Source: Streptomyces griseorubiginosus (lineage in GTDB: Bacteria; Actinomycetota; Actinomycetes; Streptomycetales; Streptomycetaceae). From it: a stretch of DNA of 64,000 nucleotides. Shown in pieces: positions 34,641 to 42,107 of this stretch. The notes under the pieces are model-generated. The model had not been told where the DNA came from, did no database searches, and was given only the letters and a program-made list of their open reading frames with translations. The stretch lies in contig NZ_KQ948737.1 in the NCBI RefSeq assembly GCF_001514195.1, positions 186,001-250,000 on the forward strand, read 5' to 3'. The position numbers and the translations under genes were made by a program. Positions within the stretch are counted from its first letter, which is position 1, and each line of letters starts with the position of its first letter.

Positions 34641-35243
34641 ATGACGACATCCGGAACCCGCGCCGCTCACCGACCCTCGCGCAAGCAGTGGGTGATCGAG
34701 GCGGCCACGGAGCTGTTCGCCACCCAGCCGCCGGACGAGGTGACGGTGGCCGACATCGCCGCTCGGGCCGAGATGACGTCGGCGGCGGTGTACTACCACT
34801 TCTCCTCCAAGGACCAGGTCCTGGCGGAGACCATGCGGGCGTTCGCCGCGGCGCTGCGCGAGCAGTTGCGGGAGATCACCGAGGCCCATGATCCCGGCTC
34901 GGACATCGGCGCGTCGGTGACCGCCCTGCTGGCCTGGATGGGCGAGCACCGCTCCGCAGCCACCGTGTTCTTCGTGTCGTCGGCCGGCATGAGCCAGGAC
35001 GCGGAGGCACTGCGCCAGGAGAGCCGTACGGAGGTCCTGGACGAGCTGGTGCGATTGATCCGCAAGGCGCGGGGGTCCGTCTCCGACGCCGAGGCGGCGG
35101 TGATCGGCCTCGGCCTGCTGGCGCTGCTGGAGACCGCGGCGATCTCGCAGGTCCGGGGCGACGACGTGTACCGCTCACTGGGCCACCGCTCCTTCGTCCG
35201 CGAGGTCGGCGAACTCGCGGAGCGGATCACGTCCGGTCGCTGA
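34641..35243 (+). CDS. TetR-family regulator (second of divergent pair)
   Basis: A 200-residue repressor with the N-terminal HTH WVIEAATELFATQPPDEVTV then ADIAARAEMTSAAVYYHFSS. The C-terminal half is a helical effector domain. It differs clearly from its divergent partner outside the HTH, so the two probably sense different ligands. Either may bind the operator that lies between them; two TetR genes at the centre of the cluster suggest a two-input switch. Start ATG 34641 has no strong ribosome-binding site (GCATACTTGACATC precedes it). Confidence 0.9.
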   Translation: MTTSGTRAAHRPSRKQWVIEAATELFATQPPDEVTVADIAARAEMTSAAVYYHFSSKDQVLAETMRAFAAALREQLREITEAHDPGSDIGASVTALLAWMGEHRSAATVFFVSSAGMSQDAEALRQESRTEVLDELVRLIRKARGSVSDAEAAVIGLGLLALLETAAISQVRGDDVYRSLGHRSFVREVGELAERITSGR

Positions 35244-35244
35244 G

Positions 35245-35814
35245 CTAGAGAGGCGCCACCTCCACCCTCCCGGTGAATCGGCCACCTACCTGATCGGCAA
35301 GCCAATGGATCCGATCGATCCGGTCGCCGGGCGGGTTGGGGACGTGCACGTAGATCGTGTGGTCCTGCGACCGCTCCTCCTGGTAGAGGTCCCGGGAATT
35401 CACCGTCAACGTGAGATACGCGTACTTCTGCGAGATCGCTTCCAGTCCCGCTTCGGGAACCGCGGGCCATGCATACAGATCCCACCGAACAGCGGCGGGA
35501 TCCGGGCCCAGAGCCGCGATGAAGGGTTCGGCGCGGTCCAGCGGGCGGGACCAGTCGAACACCTGGATAGGCAGACACCCGGCTGGGTCGTCGCCGGCTT
35601 TTGACGAACCCTCTTCCTCGCCGGCCGACGCCCACCATACGAGGTCGGGCAGTGCGTGGCGTACACGTTCCAGGACCTCCTGGGATCTGATCACGGCTTC
35701 GAAGTCGACCTCTGCGGGGTCGGTGTCCGCAATGTCCAGCAAGGTTCGTACGGCACGTATCGCTTCCGGTAGGTCGGCGGTGGTGAGGACAGCAGCGGCA
35801 GCGGAGTTGCTCAT
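35245..35814 (-). CDS. Hypothetical protein
   Basis: A soluble protein of 189 residues from ATG 35814. I do not recognise a family. It has an Ala-rich N-terminal helix (LPEAIRAVRTLLDIA), an acidic middle (ASAGEEEGSSKAGDD) and a beta-rich C-terminus (YAYLTLTVNSRDLY; HTIYVHVPNPPGDRIDRI). Codon use is a little less GC-biased than the neighbours, which hints at separate ancestry. It is on the same strand as the 2-oxoacid dehydrogenase genes, 35 bases after them, and convergent with the second TetR gene. Confidence 0.6.
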   Translation of the reverse strand: MSNSAAAAVLTTADLPEAIRAVRTLLDIADTDPAEVDFEAVIRSQEVLERVRHALPDLVWWASAGEEEGSSKAGDDPAGCLPIQVFDWSRPLDRAEPFIAALGPDPAAVRWDLYAWPAVPEAGLEAISQKYAYLTLTVNSRDLYQEERSQDHTIYVHVPNPPGDRIDRIHWLADQVGGRFTGRVEVAPL

Positions 35815-35849
35815 CCCGGAAGCGTAGGACGTGCACCGGATGCACAGGC

Positions 35850-37163
35850 TCACACCAGCAGACGAAGCGGCCTGCTCAGCAACTCGCTCAGCGTGCGCAG
35901 GTATTCGGCGGCCGGGGCGCCGTCGACGGCACGGTGGTCGAAGGTGAGGCTCAGGGTGAGGACACGTGTTCGCAGCGGTCTGTCGTCGGTCCACTCGACG
36001 CCGTCCCTGAGTCTGCCCACCCCGAGGATCGCCACATTGCCGGGGTTGATCACGGGCGTGAAGAAGTCGACGCCGTACCCGCCGAGCGAGGTGACGGTGA
36101 ATGTAGCCCCCTCCAGTTGCGCCGGGGAGATCCGCCCCTCGCGCGCGGCCTCGGCCAGGGCCCTCGTCCGCTCAGCGATCCCGGTCAGCGACAGCTCCGC
36201 CGCGTCCTCGATCACGGGAACCATGAGGCCGCCCGGTACGGCCACCGCGAAGCCCAGGTGGATGTCGTCGAGCAGGTGGATGCCGTCCTCGCGGACCGTG
36301 GCGTTGAGCAGCGGGTGCTCGCGCAGGGCCAGAGCGGCTGCCTTCAGGAGGAAGTCGTTGATGCTGGGCACCGGCAGGTCGCTGCCGGCCCACTCCTCCT
36401 TGAGCCGGTCCCGCAGGGACACCACGGCGTCCATCCGCACCTCGTAGCCGTGGGTCAGCTGGGCCATCTCCTGGAGGCTGGCGTGCATCCGGCGGGCGAT
36501 GGTGCCGCGCATCCCGGTTAGGGGGATGACCTCGGTGGAGCGCGCGGGAGCGGTGGTCTCGGGTACCGGCAGGGCTGCGTCGAGGTCCGCCCTGCGGATA
36601 CGGCCGCCCGGCCCCGTGCCGTTCACCTCGGAGAGGTCGATGCCCCGTTCCTTGGCGAGCTTGCGGACCAGTGGCGAGGAGGCGCGGCCGGCCGGGGCGG
36701 CGAGTGCCGCGATGTGGTCCTCCACGTCCTCGGAGACGATCCGGCCGCCGGGCCCGGTGCCGCGCATGACGGTGAGGTCGACGTCGGCTGCCGCGGCGAC
36801 CCGCCGGGCGTTCGGGGAGGACAGCAGGCGGTCCCCGACACGGTCGACCGGCGGGGCAACGGTGGTCGTGCTGGTGACGGCACCCGCAGGCTCGCCCGCG
36901 CCTTCCGGTGGCCGCTCACCCTCCGCCAGCAGCCATCCGATCAGGGCCCCGGCGGGGACGGTCGTGCCCGCCGGGACCACCGGATGGAACAGCCCCCCGG
37001 CCTCCGCCTCGACGTCCACGTCGACCTTGTCGGTGGCCAGCCGCAGCAGCGCCTCGCCTTCCGTGACAACGGCGCCCGTGGGCACCAGCCATTCGTCGAT
37101 CGTGCCTTCCTGCATGGTCAGGCCGATCTTCGGCAGCAGAACCTCGACCGCCACGTCGGTCAC
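35850..37163 (-). CDS. 2-oxoacid dehydrogenase E2 (dihydrolipoamide acyltransferase)
   Basis: A 437-residue E2 core. GTG 37163 overlaps the E1beta stop by GTGA. The lipoyl domain (1-80) carries the lipoylated Lys46 in ATDKVDVDV. Two peripheral-subunit-binding-like segments follow instead of one (about 115-150, LSSPNARRVAAAADVDLT; about 160-195, SSPLVRKLAKERGIDLS). Both end in G-T-G-P-G-G-R-I. The catalytic domain (about 215-437) has the active-site DHRAVDG. E2 transfers the acyl group from lipoate to CoA. No E3 gene is in the window, so a housekeeping lipoamide dehydrogenase must serve. Confidence 0.92.
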   Translation of the reverse strand: MTDVAVEVLLPKIGLTMQEGTIDEWLVPTGAVVTEGEALLRLATDKVDVDVEAEAGGLFHPVVPAGTTVPAGALIGWLLAEGERPPEGAGEPAGAVTSTTTVAPPVDRVGDRLLSSPNARRVAAAADVDLTVMRGTGPGGRIVSEDVEDHIAALAAPAGRASSPLVRKLAKERGIDLSEVNGTGPGGRIRRADLDAALPVPETTAPARSTEVIPLTGMRGTIARRMHASLQEMAQLTHGYEVRMDAVVSLRDRLKEEWAGSDLPVPSINDFLLKAAALALREHPLLNATVREDGIHLLDDIHLGFAVAVPGGLMVPVIEDAAELSLTGIAERTRALAEAAREGRISPAQLEGATFTVTSLGGYGVDFFTPVINPGNVAILGVGRLRDGVEWTDDRPLRTRVLTLSLTFDHRAVDGAPAAEYLRTLSELLSRPLRLLV

Positions 37164-38194
37164 GACCTTTCGAGCAGGCGCCGGCAGCCCTGGGCGATCC
37201 GGGCGCGATCGGGCACGTACGCCTTCTCCAGGACCGGCGAGAAGGGCACGGGTGAGAAGGGGGCGCCGATCCGCAGGACCGGCGCGTCCAGGTAGTCGAA
37301 GACGACGTCCTGGATCTGGGCGGCGATCTCCGCGCCGAGCCCGCCGAAGGTGACGGCCTCGTGCACCACGAGCACCCGGTTGGTGCGGCGCACGGACGCG
37401 AACATGGTCTCGGTGTCCAGCGGTTGCACGGTGCGTGGGTCGATGACCTCGATCTCCACGCCCTCGGCGGCGAGTTCGTCGGCCGCCGCGAGCGCCTCGC
37501 CGACCATGCGGCCCAGTGCGATGACGGTGACGTCGGAGCCATGGCGTGCGGTGTGCGCCTGGCCCAGCGGGATGCCGTAGATCTCCTCGGGCACCTCGCC
37601 GGTGCTGCCGAGCAGGACCTTGTTGAGCATGACGACGACCGGGTTGTCGTCCCGGATGGCCGAGACGGTCAGGCCCTTGGCGGTGTAGGCGTCGCACGGC
37701 ATGACCACCTTGAGGCCGGGCACGTGGGCGAGCCACGCCTCCAGGCTCTGGCTGTGCTGGGCGGCGGCGCCGAGGCCCGCTCCGGAGGCGGTGGTGATGG
37801 TGAGCGGCACCGACAGGGCGCCGCCGAACATGTACTTCATCTTCGCGGCCTGGTTGACGATCTGGTCGAGGCAGACGCCGATGAAGTCCATGAACATCAG
37901 GTCGACGACCGGGCGCAGTCCCTGGGCGGCGGCTCCCACGCCGAGGCCGACCAGGGCGGCCTCGGAGATCGGGGTGTCGATCATGCGGCGGGGCCCGAAC
38001 TCGTCGAGCAGGTTGTCGAACATGCGGAAGACGCCGCCGTATCCGGCCACGTCCTCGCCGGCGACGAAGACGTTCTCGTCCTCGCGCATGGCCTGTGCGA
38101 GTCCTTCGTTGAAGGCCTTGACGTAGGTGAGCTTGCGGGCCCCGGCGTTCGGGGCGACGGCCGGTGCTTCGGTGATCGTGGTCATGGCGCTCAT
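37160..38194 (-). CDS. 2-oxoacid/acetoin dehydrogenase E1 beta subunit
   Basis: A 344-residue beta subunit of the thiamine-diphosphate E1. ATG 38194 overlaps the E1alpha stop by ATGA. Motifs: VFVAGEDVAGYGGVFR (the Glu that activates ThDP), RMIDTPISEAALVGLGVGAA, PVVDLMFMDFI and the C-terminal transketolase domain VIDPRTVQPLDTETM. Sequence style is close to acetoin dehydrogenase and branched-chain type E1beta. With E1alpha it decarboxylates a 2-oxoacid or cleaves an acetoin-like diketone and loads the lipoyl group of E2. It probably turns a pathway intermediate into an acyl-CoA. Confidence 0.92.
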   Translation of the reverse strand: MSAMTTITEAPAVAPNAGARKLTYVKAFNEGLAQAMREDENVFVAGEDVAGYGGVFRMFDNLLDEFGPRRMIDTPISEAALVGLGVGAAAQGLRPVVDLMFMDFIGVCLDQIVNQAAKMKYMFGGALSVPLTITTASGAGLGAAAQHSQSLEAWLAHVPGLKVVMPCDAYTAKGLTVSAIRDDNPVVVMLNKVLLGSTGEVPEEIYGIPLGQAHTARHGSDVTVIALGRMVGEALAAADELAAEGVEIEVIDPRTVQPLDTETMFASVRRTNRVLVVHEAVTFGGLGAEIAAQIQDVVFDYLDAPVLRIGAPFSPVPFSPVLEKAYVPDRARIAQGCRRLLERS

Positions 38195-39195
38195 CCCGAG
38201 TAGACGTTCAGCAGCAGGTCGGCCGGGTCGGGCAGCGGGCTCGCCTCGGCGTACGCGATGGCCTCGGCGATCTCCTCGCGGGTGCGCTGCCATACGTCGT
38301 CGAGGTCGGCGCGGGTCGCGGTGCCGTCGGCGAGGGCCCGGGTCTCGATGAGGTCGATGGGGTCGCGGGACTTCCACTCGGCGACCTCCTCGTCCGAGCG
38401 GTAGGGGTGGCGCAGGCCCTTGACGCCCTGGTGGTCGAAGAAGCGGTAGGTCTTGGCCTCGATCATCATGGGGCCCGCGCCGGCCCGGGCCCGGGCGACG
38501 GCCTCGGCTGCGGCACGATGGACGGCGACCGCGTCCATGCCGTCGACGATCACGCTGGGCATGCCGTAGGCGGTGGCCCGGTCGGCGACGTCGGTGAGCA
38601 GCATGTGCCCGGACTGCGGGGTGAACTCCGCGTAGCCGTTGTTCTCGCAGATGAAGACGACCGGCAGGCCGAGGATCGCGGCCATGTTGGCGCCCTCGTG
38701 GAAGGCGCCGATGTTGGTGGCGCCGTCGCCGAAGAAGGTGACGGCGACGCTGTCCCGGCCCTTGTAGCGGGCGGCGAAGGCGGCGCCCACGGCGATCGGG
38801 ACACCGGCTCCGACGATGCCGTTGGCGCCGAGCATGCCGCGGCTGAGGTCGTTGATGTGCATGCTGCCGCCGCGGCCGAGGCAGGCGCCGGTGACCCTGC
38901 CGTACAGCTCGGCGTACATCTCGCGGAAGCCGACGCCCTTGGCCACGGCGTGTCCGTGGCCGCGGTGGGTGGAGGTGATCTGGTCGTCGTCGCGCAGGGC
39001 CGCCATGACGCCGGCGGCGACGGCTTCCTGGCCGACGTACAGGTGCAGGAAGCCGGGCAGCTTGCCCGCCTCCATGAGCTTTCCCGCCACGGTCTCGAAC
39101 AGCCGGATACGCACCATGCGTTCGTGCAGGTCTTTGACGACCTGTGCACTGACCTGCGCGGATTTCTTCGATGCCGTCGACGCTCGTTGAGCCAT
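38191..39195 (-). CDS. 2-oxoacid/acetoin dehydrogenase E1 alpha subunit
   Basis: A 334-residue ThDP-binding subunit, first gene of the E1alpha-E1beta-E2 operon. It shows HLYVGQEAVAAGVMAALRDD, STHRGHGHAVAKG, GRGGSMHI and the ThDP motif GDGATNIGAFHEGANMAAILGLPVVFICENN (G-D-G to N-N). The lack of a long N-terminal extension and HLYVGQEA favour the acetoin dehydrogenase type over pyruvate dehydrogenase. An ACT-N13-AGT operator lies 45 bases upstream, so expression is tied to the rest of the cluster. Confidence 0.92.
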   Translation of the reverse strand: MAQRASTASKKSAQVSAQVVKDLHERMVRIRLFETVAGKLMEAGKLPGFLHLYVGQEAVAAGVMAALRDDDQITSTHRGHGHAVAKGVGFREMYAELYGRVTGACLGRGGSMHINDLSRGMLGANGIVGAGVPIAVGAAFAARYKGRDSVAVTFFGDGATNIGAFHEGANMAAILGLPVVFICENNGYAEFTPQSGHMLLTDVADRATAYGMPSVIVDGMDAVAVHRAAAEAVARARAGAGPMMIEAKTYRFFDHQGVKGLRHPYRSDEEVAEWKSRDPIDLIETRALADGTATRADLDDVWQRTREEIAEAIAYAEASPLPDPADLLLNVYSG

Positions 39196-39239
39196 CGTCC
39201 GCCCCTTCGTCCGAGGGAGGTTGCCAAGCGATCGGACTT

Positions 39240-39258
39240 ACTTGTGCCGGTCTACAGT
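39240..39258. promoter_or_regulatory. ACT-N13-AGT operator, site 3 (upstream of the E1alpha operon)
   Basis: ACTT and CAGT half-sites around 11 bases, extended to the perfect outer repeat TTACT/AGTAA, lie between the VOC gene and the E1alpha gene. Confidence 0.55.
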
Positions 39259-39291
39259 AACCGGCTGGGGGCACCTTACTGAAGAGGGTCT

Positions 39292-39753
39292 CTAATTACT
39301 ATGCCCCTGCCGCGGTCGGCCTCCCCGCCGGTCCACCAACTCCACGACGTTGCCCTCCGGATCGGCCCAGAAGCTGATCCGGCGGCCGTGCGCGGGTACC
39401 ACGACGGGGTCCGAGAGGGGCCGGGCGCCAGCGGCCGTCAGCCGTGCCACCACCGGGTCCGTGTCGTCGACATGGAAGGTGAGATACGACAGTCCCGGAC
39501 GCCCCGCCGACCAGGCCGCCGCAGGCACCTCCACCGGCGCCGACCGGGGACGGATCAACTTGACGCGCCCTCCGGAAGGCACCCCGAGCCAGACCACCTC
39601 CAGCTCGCCGCCGAGCCCCGCGGGGCCGCCCACGGACTCCGGCACACGCGAGCGGCGCTCGGGGCGACAGCCGATCACCTCGCAGTAGAAGCGCTCCATC
39701 GACGCGAGGTCGCGCACCACCACACCCACCTCGAACGGCAGGGTCATGACCAT
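39292..39753 (-). CDS. VOC (glyoxalase/bleomycin-resistance/extradiol-dioxygenase fold) protein
   Basis: A 153-residue single-domain VOC protein with paired beta-alpha-beta-beta-beta modules. The first is FEVGVVVRDLASMERFYCEV and the second LSYLTFHVDDTDPVVARL ending in FWADPEGNVVELVDR, where the Glu is a usual metal ligand. The first metal ligand position (normally His) reads Gly-Val, so metal binding may be altered. Functions in this family include isomerases, epimerases and small-molecule binding; a methylmalonyl-CoA-epimerase-like or lyase role is only a guess. Start ATG 39753 or 39747. Confidence 0.82.
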   Translation of the reverse strand: MVMTLPFEVGVVVRDLASMERFYCEVIGCRPERRSRVPESVGGPAGLGGELEVVWLGVPSGGRVKLIRPRSAPVEVPAAAWSAGRPGLSYLTFHVDDTDPVVARLTAAGARPLSDPVVVPAHGRRISFWADPEGNVVELVDRRGGRPRQGHSN

Positions 39754-39902
39754 CCCACCCACCCCCACGGGACACCGAGCGGCAACTTCGACACTTTCTA
39801 TTGACAGACCACACTAAGTCCTGTTGCAGTTTCGGACACAGCCCAGCTGTTGCGTCACGAGGCCGGTCACCGGCTCGCGGCTGGGAGGATTGTGAGGACA
39901 TC

Positions 39903-41198
39903 GTGGTCCAGACCAGTTCGCCGGAGATCCGGGAGACAGCCGAAGGGCGCGGCTCCCCGGCCTCGGCCCCGCCGGCTCCCCCGACCCCCGAATACGCGTC
40001 GTGGATCAGCCAGGACCGGTCCACCGACCCGGCCGCCGTGACGATGCGCCGGGAGGCGGCCGAACTCGTCGAGCGGGTGATGGCGCACTACCGCGACAAC
40101 ACCACGCACGAGGCCCAGGAGCAGTGGACGGAACCGGTCTCCAACTACCTCGACGCCGACCGCTGGCGGCGCGAGACGGACGCGGTCCACCGCAGCGTCC
40201 CGCTGCCGCTCGCCATGTCCAGCGAGCTTCCCGGCCCGAACACCTACAAGGCGATCGACGTGCTCGGCATCCCCGTGCTGATCACCCGTGACCGGCAGGG
40301 CGCGATACACGCGATGATCAACGCGTGCCGGCACCGCGGGGCCAAGCTCCTCGAACCCGGCTGCGGGGTGCAGAAGCGGCTCACCTGCCCCTACCACTCC
40401 TGGTCGTACGACCTGGCCGGGCAGTTGCGCGGGGTGTACGCCGAGAAGACCTTCGGCGAGGTTCCCCGCGAGGGCCGCAGTCTCGTCCGGCTCCCGGCCG
40501 GGGAGCGCGCCGGAATCGTCTTCGTCTCCCTCGACCCGGCGGCCGAACCCGACCTCGACGCCTGGCTCGGGGACCTCCAGCCCCTCCTTGCGGGCATGCG
40601 CCTCGCGGAGTGCCACCACTACTCCACCAGCGAGCTGACCAGCCCCAACTGGAAGGTCACCCTCGACGGGTACCTGGAGACCTACCACTTCGCCTCGCTG
40701 CACCCCAAGACGGTGTTCGAGACGAACCTGTCGAACATGATGGCCCACGACACCTGGGGCCCCCACCAGCGCATCGCACCGGCCCTGCGCCCCATCGCGC
40801 GGGCGGTCGAACTGCCGCCGGAGCAGCGCGATCCCGGGGAGTGCGTCGGGCCCATCTACTGGCTCTTCCCGGGCCTCGCGATCGCCGGCGGCTGGCGTCA
40901 GAAGATCGCGGTCTCCCTGGTCCTGCCCCGCACGGCGACCGAGTCGGTGACCCAGCAGATCATCCTGCTGCGCGACCCGGCCGTCACCGACGAGGAACGC
41001 CAGGCCGCCGACCGGTTCGGCGAGTGGTTCCACGAGGTGGTCCGCGACGAGGACTACGCGACCACCTACGGAGTCCAGCAGGGCCTCGAGGCCCTCGCCG
41101 GGACCGACTTCGTCTTCGGACGCAACGAACCCGGACTCCAGCACTTCCACCGCACCATTCACCAGCACCTGGACACAGCCCACAGAGCCGCCAGGTGA
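39903..41198 (+). CDS. Rieske aromatic-ring-hydroxylating-type oxygenase, alpha subunit (1)
   Basis: A 431-residue Rieske non-haem iron oxygenase. GTG 39903 has GAGG ahead; the frame is open to 39801 but lacks a good start there. The Rieske [2Fe-2S] cluster is held by Cys142, His144, Cys162 and His165 (NACRHRGAKLL; CPYHSWSYDL). The catalytic iron site has the H-x4-H pair His262/His267 in LETYHFASLHP. Such enzymes use O2 and electrons from a reductase to hydroxylate or demethylate a ring or alkyl carbon. The adjacent SDR, PEP-enzyme relative and ABM protein form one plus-strand operon. The likely electron donor is the PDR-type reductase at 59040 or the ferredoxin at 45563. Confidence 0.92.
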   Translation: MVQTSSPEIRETAEGRGSPASAPPAPPTPEYASWISQDRSTDPAAVTMRREAAELVERVMAHYRDNTTHEAQEQWTEPVSNYLDADRWRRETDAVHRSVPLPLAMSSELPGPNTYKAIDVLGIPVLITRDRQGAIHAMINACRHRGAKLLEPGCGVQKRLTCPYHSWSYDLAGQLRGVYAEKTFGEVPREGRSLVRLPAGERAGIVFVSLDPAAEPDLDAWLGDLQPLLAGMRLAECHHYSTSELTSPNWKVTLDGYLETYHFASLHPKTVFETNLSNMMAHDTWGPHQRIAPALRPIARAVELPPEQRDPGECVGPIYWLFPGLAIAGGWRQKIAVSLVLPRTATESVTQQIILLRDPAVTDEERQAADRFGEWFHEVVRDEDYATTYGVQQGLEALAGTDFVFGRNEPGLQHFHRTIHQHLDTAHRAAR

Positions 41199-41224
41199 CC
41201 TACCAACCACACTCGGAGAACACC

Positions 41225-42016
41225 ATGGTGGCTACGGGCAGCCTCGACGGACGTGTCGCGGTGATCACGGGCAGCACGCGCAGCATCGGCCGCGCCATCG
41301 CCGAGGCCTTCCTGGCCGACGGCGCCACGGTCGTCGTCAGCGGCCGCAGCGAGATCAAGGGCAAGCAGGCCCTGGAGGAGATGGACGCCGGGGACCGGGC
41401 CGTCTTCCACCCCTGCGACGCGGGCCGCCAGGAGGACATCGAGGCCCTCGCCGACTTCGCCGCCGAGCGCTTCGGCCGGCTCGACATCTGGGTCAACAAC
41501 GCCGGCGGCAGCTCCGGCTTCGCACCGATCCACCAGCTCAGCGACGAGGCCTGGCACGCGGCCCTCGACCTGAACGTCAACAACTACTTCTACGGCACCC
41601 GCCGGGCACTGCCGAAGATGCTGGACGGCGGCTGGGGCCGCATCATCAACATCTCGTCGGTGGAGGGCAAGCAGGCCAACAAGCCCGCGATCAGCCACTA
41701 CATCACCAACAAGCACGCCATCCACGGACTGACCAAGGCGACCGCCTTCGAGTACGGCACCCAGGGCATCACCTGCAACGCCATCTGCCCCGGCGCCGTC
41801 GACACCGACCTCATGCGGGCCGCGGGTCCCGCCGCGGCGGAGGCCGAGGGCATCTCGTACGAGGAGTGGCTGGGCCGGTTCGCCGAGCACGCCGCCACCA
41901 AGCAGATCACCACTGTGGAGCAGATCGCGGCGGTCGCCTCCCTGCTCGCGAGCGACGCGGGGGCGGGTATCACCGGCACGCTGATCAGCGTCGACGGCGG
42001 AACAGCGCAGTGGTAG
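41225..42016 (+). CDS. Short-chain dehydrogenase/reductase
   Basis: A 263-residue classical SDR; ATG with GGAG eight bases ahead. Motifs: TGSTRSIGRAI (a Ser replaces the usual Gly in the cofactor loop), NNAGGSSG, Ser in NISSVEGKQ and Y-x3-K in YITNK, with the C-terminal GTLISVDGG. The sequence resembles 3-oxoacyl and cis-diol or alcohol dehydrogenases. Being immediately behind a Rieske oxygenase, it probably oxidises the hydroxylated product. A 21-bp direct repeat spans its stop codon. Confidence 0.9.
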   Translation: MVATGSLDGRVAVITGSTRSIGRAIAEAFLADGATVVVSGRSEIKGKQALEEMDAGDRAVFHPCDAGRQEDIEALADFAAERFGRLDIWVNNAGGSSGFAPIHQLSDEAWHAALDLNVNNYFYGTRRALPKMLDGGWGRIINISSVEGKQANKPAISHYITNKHAIHGLTKATAFEYGTQGITCNAICPGAVDTDLMRAAGPAAAEAEGISYEEWLGRFAEHAATKQITTVEQIAAVASLLASDAGAGITGTLISVDGGTAQW

Positions 42017-42049
42017 ACGCACGCGCAGCAGTGGTGGGCGCACGCGCAG
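42008..42049 (+). repeat. 21-bp direct repeat, two copies, spanning the SDR stop codon
   Basis: Copies at 42008-42028 and 42029-42049 differ at two positions; in the first copy the variable site forms the TAG stop, and in the second it reads TGG. Partial further repetition continues to about 42060. Confidence 0.75.
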
Positions 42050-42107
42050 CGGCAGACGCGGGACGGGCACGGGCAGGCGCGGGTACGGACAGCGGGAGAT
42101 CTCGGGC

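Noticed and set aside
39813..39830. Sixth ACT/AGT site upstream of Rieske-1
   Set aside because: The half-sites are separated by 12 bases, not 13, and the flanks do not match, so it was not counted as an operator.
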